A stretch of DNA of 64,000 nucleotides. It comes from Nocardia fusca NBRC 14340. GTDB lineage: Bacteria > Actinomycetota > Actinomycetes > Mycobacteriales > Mycobacteriaceae. Location: assembly GCF_001618425.1 (NCBI RefSeq), contig NZ_BDCU01000057.1, positions 1 through 64,000 on the forward strand, in the 5' to 3' direction. A program made the translations under genes and the position numbers. Under the pieces are notes generated by a model. That model made no database searches. It saw only the letters and a list, made by a program, of their open reading frames with translations, and was not told the origin of the DNA. Positions 58,019 through 64,000 of this stretch are shown here, one piece after another. Position 1 is the stretch's first letter. Every line of letters begins with the position of its first letter.

Positions 58019-59146
58019 ATGGATTTCGATCTCACCGATGAACAGGCCCTGCTCCGCGACACGGTGCGCGACCTGCTGAATCGCCATTACAGCCCGGAAT
58101 CCCGGCTGGAGGTCATCGGCACCGACCTCGGCTGGAGCCGGCAGGTCTGGAATCAGCTCGCCGAACTGGGCGTGCTGGGGCTGAGCTTCGCCGAGAAGGA
58201 CGGCGGTATGGAGGCGGGCCCGGTGGAGACCATGCTGGTGCTCGAGGAGATCGGGCGGCGGCTGGCGCCGGAACCGCTGCTCGACGCGGTTGTGGTACCG
58301 GGCGGGCTGATCAGCGCGGTGGGCACGCCCGACCAGCGCCAGCGCATCCTGCCCGAGGTCGCCGCCGGGTCGAAACTGCTGGCCTTCGCACACGGTGAAC
58401 CCGGCACCCGCTGGCCCGACCACGCGATCGCCACCACGGCCACCGCCCGGGGCGAGGGCTACACGCTCAGCGGTACCAAGAACCCGGTACCGCACGGCGA
58501 CTGCGCCGACGAGCTGGTGGTCAGCGCGACCCTGCCCGACGGCGGTCTGGGCCTGTTCCTGGTCGCCGGCGACGCCACCGGGGTGACCCGGACCTCCTAC
58601 GCGACGGTCGACGGCCTGCGCGGCGCCCAGATCGTCCTCGACGGCGCACCGGCCGAACTGCTCGGCACCGGCGGCGACGCCACGAGTGCCGTGGACGAGG
58701 TACTCGCCCGGGCCCAGGCCGGGTTGTGCGCGGAATCGATCGGGGCGATGGAGGAGTCGCTGCGGCTGACCACCGACTATCTGAAGACCCGTAAACAGTT
58801 CGGGGTCACGCTGTCGAAGTTCCAGACCCTCACCCAGCGCGCCGCGAACATGTACGTCTCGCTGGAGCTGGCCCGCAGCATGAGCTACTACCTCACCGCG
58901 TCGCTGGTCGACGGTGCCGCAGACCCGGTCATCGCATCCCGGGCGCGGCTGCAGGTCAGCCGGTCGGCCAAGCATATCGGCCAGGAATCGGTGCAGATGC
59001 ACGGCGGGATCGGCGTCACGTCCGAATACCCGGTGAGCCACTACATGGCCCGGCTCACCGCCATCGAGCGCACGCTCGGTAGCTCGCTGGAGCATCTGCG
59101 GGTGCTGACCGCGCAGGTCGCCGGCTACGCCCAGCCCGAGCTGTAA
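58019..59146 (+). CDS. Acyl-CoA dehydrogenase, second of a pair
   Basis: A 375-residue acyl-CoA dehydrogenase-fold protein. The fold marks DEQALLRDTVRDLL, TRKQFGVTLSKFQTLTQRAA and QMHGGIGVTSEYPV are present, but the canonical flavin-loop EPxAGSD is replaced by GEPGTRWPDHA. This divergence is expected of the partner subunit in heterotetrameric FadE pairs. Encoded directly after its presumed partner. Confidence 0.92.
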   Translation: MDFDLTDEQALLRDTVRDLLNRHYSPESRLEVIGTDLGWSRQVWNQLAELGVLGLSFAEKDGGMEAGPVETMLVLEEIGRRLAPEPLLDAVVVPGGLISAVGTPDQRQRILPEVAAGSKLLAFAHGEPGTRWPDHAIATTATARGEGYTLSGTKNPVPHGDCADELVVSATLPDGGLGLFLVAGDATGVTRTSYATVDGLRGAQIVLDGAPAELLGTGGDATSAVDEVLARAQAGLCAESIGAMEESLRLTTDYLKTRKQFGVTLSKFQTLTQRAANMYVSLELARSMSYYLTASLVDGAADPVIASRARLQVSRSAKHIGQESVQMHGGIGVTSEYPVSHYMARLTAIERTLGSSLEHLRVLTAQVAGYAQPEL

Positions 59147-59163
59147 CCCGGCCCGCCCGGCTC

Positions 59164-59194
59164 CGGACGCCCGGTACCGTTCACCGGGCGTCCG
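59164..59194. terminator. Terminator hairpin enclosing the phosphoribosyltransferase stop
   Basis: cggacgcccgg (59164-59174) pairs perfectly with ccgggcgtccg (59184-59194); the loop contains the TGA stop of the leftward gene. It also lies 18 bp after the rightward dehydrogenase stop, so it can serve both strands. Confidence 0.75.
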
Positions 59195-59816
59195 GCCGGA
59201 GCAGGTCGGTCACCTCGGCGTCGTCGAGCTGGTGGAAATCGCGGTAGGCGCCGCCCACCCCGGCCAGCGCGGACGGCGCCTGCGGGCACACCACCTCGTC
59301 GGCTTCGGCGCGGATCCGGTCGAGCGCCTCGGGTGCCGACACCGGCACCGCGACCACGATCCGCCGCGGTTGCCGGGCCCGGGCCACCCGGCAGGCCACG
59401 ACCACGGTCGCCCCCGTGGCCACCCCGTCGTCGACGATCACCACGGTCCGGTCCCGCAGCGGGATCGGCGGGACGTCACCGCGCCAGATGATGCGGCGGC
59501 GGTCCAGTTCGGCGCGTTCGTCCGCCTCGATGGCCTCGAGCCGCGCCCGGTCCAGTCCGGTCTGGCGCAGTACATCGGCATTGAGCACCCGCGCGCCCTC
59601 CTCGCCGATCGCGCCCGCCGCGAGCTCCGGCTGCCAGGGCACCCCGAGTTTGCGGACCAGCAGGATATCGAGGTCACCGCCGACGATGTCGCGGACCGCC
59701 GCCGCCACCGGAACCCCGCCCCGGGGCAGTCCGAGCACCAGCGGGTACTCCGCACGCAGGTGCGTCAGTTCGCTTCCCAGTGCGCGCCCGGCGGTGAGAC
59801 GGTCGGCGTAGAGCAT
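59181..59816 (-). CDS. Phosphoribosyltransferase-domain protein
   Basis: A 211-residue type I phosphoribosyltransferase fold. The PRPP loop VVIVDDGVATGAT and the N-terminal GLPRGGVPVAAAV are clear. This subfamily is common in actinobacteria and its base substrate is unknown. ATG overlaps the TAA of the nitrilase-family gene by one base (TAATG), so the two are coupled. Confidence 0.9.
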   Translation of the reverse strand: MLYADRLTAGRALGSELTHLRAEYPLVLGLPRGGVPVAAAVRDIVGGDLDILLVRKLGVPWQPELAAGAIGEEGARVLNADVLRQTGLDRARLEAIEADERAELDRRRIIWRGDVPPIPLRDRTVVIVDDGVATGATVVVACRVARARQPRRIVVAVPVSAPEALDRIRAEADEVVCPQAPSALAGVGGAYRDFHQLDDAEVTDLLRPDAR

Positions 59817-60682
59817 TACCTTTCGACGCTACTCGCTTCCGGGGCGGTCACCACGAATCTGCGCAGCGCAAGGCTCGGATTGGTCCGCCGGACCCGGTCC
59901 ACCAGGCCGGACTCCAGCTCCGCGACGGCGATACCGGGCGCGTCGGCCAGTTCGGCCAGCACCCGGCCCGCGGGGTCGACGATCATCGAGGCGCCGGCGC
60001 CGCGCGGTCCGCACTGGTCGGCCGCGGCCACATACACCGTGTTCTCGATGGCCCGGGCGCGCAGCAGAGTGGTCCACTGGTCGACCTTGCCCGGTCCGGG
60101 AATCCACTGCGCGGGCAGCAGCAGGACCTGCGCGCCGGCCACGGCCAGCCGCCGGAAACCCTCCGGGAACCGGAGATCGAAACAGGTCTGCAGACCGAAG
60201 GTGAGACCGTCGGCGGTGAACAGTGCCGGTTCGTCCACCGGTCCGGGCGCCACCACCTCCGATTCGCGCTGACCGAACGCGTCGTAGAGGTGCACCTTGC
60301 GGTAGCGGGTCCGCAGCGATCCGTCGGGACCGAGCACGACCAGGGTGTTGTGGATCCGTTCGTCACCGGGTGGGGCCGTCTCCACCACCCCGGCGACCAG
60401 GTACACCCCCGTCTCGGCGGCCAGCCCGGCCAATGCGGTGACGTACGGGCCGTCGAGCGGTTGCGCGGCGACCAGGGCCCGCTCGTCGAGCCGGCCGAGC
60501 GCGAACATCGAGTACTCGGGAGCCACCACGATCCGGGCGCCCTGCTCGGCCGCGGCCCGCACCCGCGCGGTGAGTGCGACGAGGTTGGCATCGATATCGG
60601 TATGTGGTGCGAACTGCACGACCGCGAGAACCGTCGCGCCGTCGTGCGGGGGGTCGGAGAGCTCGGTGGGGGCGGCGTTCAT
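59816..60682 (-). CDS. Carbon-nitrogen hydrolase (nitrilase superfamily)
   Basis: A 288-residue hydrolase with catalytic Glu56 (APEYSMF), Lys129 (YRKVHLYD) and Cys167 (QTCFDLRFPE). The pattern resembles omega-amidase/Nit-type deaminated-glutathione amidases. It cleaves C-N bonds of amides; the substrate is not fixed by sequence. Coupled to the phosphoribosyltransferase gene downstream and divergent from the DEAD-box helicase by 60 bp. Confidence 0.92.
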   Translation of the reverse strand: MNAAPTELSDPPHDGATVLAVVQFAPHTDIDANLVALTARVRAAAEQGARIVVAPEYSMFALGRLDERALVAAQPLDGPYVTALAGLAAETGVYLVAGVVETAPPGDERIHNTLVVLGPDGSLRTRYRKVHLYDAFGQRESEVVAPGPVDEPALFTADGLTFGLQTCFDLRFPEGFRRLAVAGAQVLLLPAQWIPGPGKVDQWTTLLRARAIENTVYVAAADQCGPRGAGASMIVDPAGRVLAELADAPGIAVAELESGLVDRVRRTNPSLALRRFVVTAPEASSVER

Positions 60683-60742
60683 GGTGACACCGTATGGGCC
60701 GGTGGGCCGGACGACCAGGCCGTACCAGTAAACTTCTGGTCA

Positions 60743-62545
60743 ATGAGCACCAATGAGGGCGAAGACAACCTGGGCGAGCACCCCGGCGAGACCGAACCCG
60801 AAACCGCCGGACCGTCCTTCGCAGATCTCGGTATCGATGACCGCATCCTTTCGGCCATCGCCGACGTCGGCTACGAATCGCCCTCCCCTATCCAGGCCGC
60901 GACCATCCCGCCGCTGCTGGAGGGCACGGATGTGGTCGGTCTGGCGCAGACCGGCACCGGTAAGACGGCGGCCTTCGCCATCCCCATCCTGATGGGCCTG
61001 CTGCAGGAGCAGCCCACCGGCAAACAGCCGGCCGCGCTGGTGCTCGCGCCTACTCGGGAACTGGCGATCCAGGTCGCCGAGGCGTTCGGCCGCTACGCCA
61101 CGCATATGCCGGGCACCCATGTCCTGCCGATCTACGGTGGCCAGAGCTACGGGGTTCAGCTGTCCGGTCTCCGGCGCGGCGCCCAGGTCGTGGTGGGGAC
61201 GCCGGGCCGGGTGATCGATCATCTGGAAAAGGGCACCCTGGACCTGTCGAAGCTGCGCTATCTGGTGCTCGACGAGGCCGACGAGATGCTGAAGATGGGG
61301 TTCCAGGAGGATGTGGAGCGCATCCTCGCCGACACCCCGGCCGAGAAGCAGGTGGCGCTGTTCTCCGCGACCATGCCCGCGGCCATCCGCAAGATCTCCA
61401 AGCAGTACCTGCGCGAACCGGTCGAGATCACGGTCAAGTCCAAGACCAGCACCGCCACCAATATCGCCCAGCGCTGGGTGCTGGTATCGCATCAGCGCAA
61501 ACTCGACGCGCTCACCCGGATCCTCGAGGTGGAGTCCTTCGAGGCCATGATTATTTTCGTGCGCACCAAACAGGCCACCGAGGAACTGGCCGAGAAACTG
61601 CGCGCCCGCGGTTTCTCCGCCGCGGCCATCAACGGCGATATCGCCCAGGCCCAGCGGGAACGGACCATCGGCCAGCTGAAGGCGGGCACCCTGGACATCC
61701 TGGTCGCCACCGATGTCGCCGCCCGCGGACTCGACGTGGACCGGATCTCGCATGTCGTGAACTACGACATCCCGCACGACACCGAGTCCTACGTGCACCG
61801 CATCGGTCGCACCGGTCGCGCGGGCCGCAGCGGCGAGGCCCTGCTGTTCGTCGCCCCACGCGAACGCCATCTGCTCAAATCCATCGAACGCGCCACCCGG
61901 CATCCGCTGACCGAGATGCAGCTGCCCAGCATCGACGATGTGAACGCCCAGCGGGTCGCGAAGTTCGGCGACGCCATCACCGAGAACCTCAGCTCGGACA
62001 ACCTCGCCCTGTTCCGCAAACTGATCGAGGACTACGAGCAGGAGCACAACACCCCGCTGGCCGATATCGCGGCCGCGCTGGCGGTGGCGGCGCACGACGG
62101 TGAGACCTTCTTCCTCGAACCCGAGCCGGAGCCGGTGGAGCGGCCGCGCCGCGAACGGGCACCGCGCCGGTTCGAGGAGGGTGGTTTCGAGGAGCGTCGC
62201 GGTCCGTCCCGGCATCGCGCGACCGGCGCGGAGCTGGCCACCTACCGCATCAGCGTGGGCAAACGGCACCGGGTGGTGCCCGGCGCGATCGTCGGCGCCA
62301 TCGCCAACGAGGGCGGCCTGCGGCGCAGCGATTTCGGGCATATCAGTATCCGGCCGGACCACAGCCTGGTGGAACTGCCCGCCCAGCTGCCGCCGGAGAC
62401 GCTGGAGGCATTGCGCAGCACCCGTATCAGCGGTGTGCTGATCCAGCTGCAGCTCGATCAGGGCGCGCCCGGGCATCGCTCGATCGGCCGCGGTCCCCGC
62501 CGCGACGGCCCGAAACGTCAGGATCGCCGGAAACCGCGTTCCTGA
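60743..62545 (+). CDS. deaD: DEAD-box RNA helicase, DeaD/CsdA type
   Basis: A 600-residue helicase. The Q motif (FADLGIDDRILSAI onward), AQTGTGKT (68-75), PTRELA, TPGR, DEAD (177-180), SAT, DVAARGLD and HRIGRTGR are all present. A C-terminal DbpA-type RNA-binding domain (VVPGAIVGAIANEGGLRRSD) is followed by a basic tail. It would remodel RNA in ribosome assembly or decay. The acidic N-terminal 25 residues are typical of actinobacterial forms. ATG 60743 follows a short region containing an accag/ctggt dyad (60724-60740). Confidence 0.95.
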   Translation: MSTNEGEDNLGEHPGETEPETAGPSFADLGIDDRILSAIADVGYESPSPIQAATIPPLLEGTDVVGLAQTGTGKTAAFAIPILMGLLQEQPTGKQPAALVLAPTRELAIQVAEAFGRYATHMPGTHVLPIYGGQSYGVQLSGLRRGAQVVVGTPGRVIDHLEKGTLDLSKLRYLVLDEADEMLKMGFQEDVERILADTPAEKQVALFSATMPAAIRKISKQYLREPVEITVKSKTSTATNIAQRWVLVSHQRKLDALTRILEVESFEAMIIFVRTKQATEELAEKLRARGFSAAAINGDIAQAQRERTIGQLKAGTLDILVATDVAARGLDVDRISHVVNYDIPHDTESYVHRIGRTGRAGRSGEALLFVAPRERHLLKSIERATRHPLTEMQLPSIDDVNAQRVAKFGDAITENLSSDNLALFRKLIEDYEQEHNTPLADIAAALAVAAHDGETFFLEPEPEPVERPRRERAPRRFEEGGFEERRGPSRHRATGAELATYRISVGKRHRVVPGAIVGAIANEGGLRRSDFGHISIRPDHSLVELPAQLPPETLEALRSTRISGVLIQLQLDQGAPGHRSIGRGPRRDGPKRQDRRKPRS

Positions 62546-62649
62546 GCCCACGGCCGTTCCACCAGGTCGCACCCGGTGGTTACAGTGGGGCCCGTCCGGC
62601 CCGCGCGCGAGCGCCGGCCGGGGTGGCACTGGGCGCAGGAGGGCCGTCG

Positions 62650-64000
62650 TTGTTCGTTGTCGGTGATCGGGTGGTGTACGGCGCCACGGATCTGGTGCGC
62701 GCCGCGCGTTGCGAATTCGCGCTGCTGCGTGCGCTCGACGCCGAACTGGGCACCGTAGGCCCGCTCCCCGGTGACGACAGCGACTGCGCGACAGCGGATC
62801 ACGCTTCCGACGTCGCGGAGGCCACGGCATTCGACCGGGTACTCGGTGATATCCGGCAGCGGTACGCGGGCACGCTGATCGAGATCTCCCCTCCGGGAGC
62901 GCTTCCCGATTCGCTCGCGGCACTGTCCACCGCGCATACCGAGACCCTGGCCGCCGTCGACACCGGCGCCCCGGCGGTGCGCAATCCGGTCGTCTTCGAC
63001 GGTGAGGTGTTCGCGGCCACCGATCTGCTGACCCGCACCGCCGACGGTATCCGGCTGCACGGCGTCGATACCGGCGGTTGCGGCCCGGTCGCCACGGCGC
63101 TGCGGATCACCGTCGCCGCCGCACTGTTCGAGCAACGGTCCATCCGGGTCGACCCGCAACTGTCGGTCCACTCGGAAACCGGAGTCCGGCCGGTCGCGCT
63201 CTCCGATACCCGGCCGGTTTATCTGGCCCGTCGGCACCGGATCGCCGAGATCCTGGCCGAGCATTCCAGCGAACTGCTGCCGGTGCAGTGGGGCGATCCG
63301 CGCTTCCGTGCCTGCCACCGGTGCGCCGTCTGCCGCGCCGCGCGCGCCGAGGCCCGGGATCTGCTGCTGGTCGCCGGAATGGACCTCCCCACGCGGGCCG
63401 CACTGCGGGCGGCCGGTGTCACCACCATCGACCGGCTCACCACCCGCACCGTCGCCGCGCCGGAGATACCCCCGCGCCTGCTGACCCGGTTGCGCACCCA
63501 GGCGGTCGTCCAACTGCGCCAGGAAAATTCCGGCCGCGGCGAATACGTCACCGCGGACCCGTCCGCCCTCGATATGCTGCCCGCCGCCACCCCCGGCGAC
63601 CTCGCACTCCACGTGGACGAGGTCGCCCCCGGCCGGTTACGGGTCGAGGTCGCCGCCCGCGACACCGTCCGCCTGACCCGTGAGATTCCGCTCGAATCGC
63701 CGGGCGTCACGCCGGGCCCCGCGCGGCGGCACGAACTGCGCGCCGCCGGGCGCCGCGCCTTCACCGATATCCTCGCCGCGCTCACCGAGCCGCTGCTGGC
63801 CGATCCCGATCTGCACATCTACCACTACACCGCTGCCGCCCGTACGTTTCTGTTGCACACCGGTGCCCGGCTCGGCTTCGGTGAGGAAACCGTGGACGTG
63901 CTGCTGCGGGCGGGCACCCTGGTGGACCTGTATCCGATATTCCGGGGCGCTTTCGTCGCCGGATCGCAGACCTACGCGTTGCCCGCCGTCGCGGCCGTGC
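62650..64000 (+). CDS. TM0106-family RecB-like nuclease-fold protein (partial, runs off the window)
   Basis: The frame is open from TTG 62650 through the window end (450 codons). AGGAGGG six bases upstream supports the TTG start. The N-terminus YGATDLVRAARCEFALLRAL and the cluster CHRCAVC (Cys222, Cys225, Cys228) match the cysteine layout of TM0106-type proteins (Rv2119-like), followed by LLLVAGMDLPTRAALRAAGV and the later DLHIYHYTAAARTFLL. The expected nuclease motif DFEGDP after PGDL reads LALHVDEVAP, so the catalytic site may be lost. The C-terminus lies beyond the window. Confidence 0.75.
   Translation, partial: MFVVGDRVVYGATDLVRAARCEFALLRALDAELGTVGPLPGDDSDCATADHASDVAEATAFDRVLGDIRQRYAGTLIEISPPGALPDSLAALSTAHTETLAAVDTGAPAVRNPVVFDGEVFAATDLLTRTADGIRLHGVDTGGCGPVATALRITVAAALFEQRSIRVDPQLSVHSETGVRPVALSDTRPVYLARRHRIAEILAEHSSELLPVQWGDPRFRACHRCAVCRAARAEARDLLLVAGMDLPTRAALRAAGVTTIDRLTTRTVAAPEIPPRLLTRLRTQAVVQLRQENSGRGEYVTADPSALDMLPAATPGDLALHVDEVAPGRLRVEVAARDTVRLTREIPLESPGVTPGPARRHELRAAGRRAFTDILAALTEPLLADPDLHIYHYTAAARTFLLHTGARLGFGEETVDVLLRAGTLVDLYPIFRGAFVAGSQTYALPAVAAV

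Noticed and set aside
62657..62665. Exact TTGTCGGTG box
   Set aside because: No TAnnnT lies eight bases downstream and the box falls inside the start of the RecB-like coding sequence, where it encodes VVGD.
62518..63612. A 364-codon minus-strand frame at the right end
   Set aside because: The plus-strand TTG-initiated frame has a strong ribosome site and TM0106-family features; the minus frame is Gly/Arg-rich without motifs.

Overview
The window is a GC-rich actinobacterial chromosome segment, most likely from Nocardia or a close mycolate-producing relative. It carries genes for mycolyl-arabinogalactan assembly (rmlD, wbbL), GDP-mannose supply (manB, manA, manC), an MCE-family protein, ESX-type EspG/PPE-like/WXG-like proteins, a mycothiol-dependent formaldehyde dehydrogenase, an F420-type (Ddn) nitroreductase and CYP123/CYP125/CYP140-like P450s. 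Gene content and order recall Mycobacterium tuberculosis Rv3255c-Rv3258c, Rv3264c-Rv3268 and Rv0764c-Rv0770. These family and synteny calls come from reading motifs and recalled gene orders; no database was searched.

Layout. 1-4.5 kb: a DUF3499 gene, then manB, a TobH/SIS-like gene and manA. 4.5-9.7 kb: a CDF metal transporter, an FAD oxidoreductase, RidA, a CYP140-like P450 and a TIGR03089 protein. 9.7-14.3 kb: an LCP ligase divergent from rmlD-wbbL-manC. 14.3-17.1 kb: a carboxylesterase and three small proteins (FmdB-like, Rdx-like, YchJ-like). 17.1-28.1 kb: the most unusual block. A zinc-hook ATPase and a small partner run leftward, and a tightly overlapping SWIM / MoxR AAA+ / DUF5682 / VWA operon runs rightward behind a promoter resembling the PafBC-dependent DNA-damage class. 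28.2-31.5 kb: an FtsX-like ABC exporter. 31.7-35.1 kb: two Ser/Thr kinases. 35.2-37.2 kb: nfo (endonuclease IV, with a similar damage-type promoter) and a TauD-like dioxygenase.

37.6-48.9 kb is a lipid or steroid oxidation locus: an orphan MCE protein, the operon CYP123-SDR-CYP125-Gpx running left, and aldA-SDR-HIBADH-FAD dehydrogenase-TetR-Ddn running right. Repeated TCCAGACA-type operator sites before the MCE gene, between the two divergent arms and over the tetR start suggest one TetR regulon. 49-50.7 kb: mycothiol-dependent formaldehyde dehydrogenase and a metallo-hydrolase. 50.9-56.6 kb: small membrane, lipoprotein and secreted proteins, plus an EspG/PPE-like/WXG-like set. 56.8-59.1 kb: a pair of acyl-CoA dehydrogenases. 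59.2-64 kb: a phosphoribosyltransferase, a nitrilase-family hydrolase, a DEAD-box helicase, and a RecB-like TM0106-family protein cut by the window end.

No rRNA, tRNA, CRISPR array, insertion sequence or prophage was recognised. Three genic gaps exceed 300 bp (20048-20526, 37171-37596, 42742-43052); each is described.
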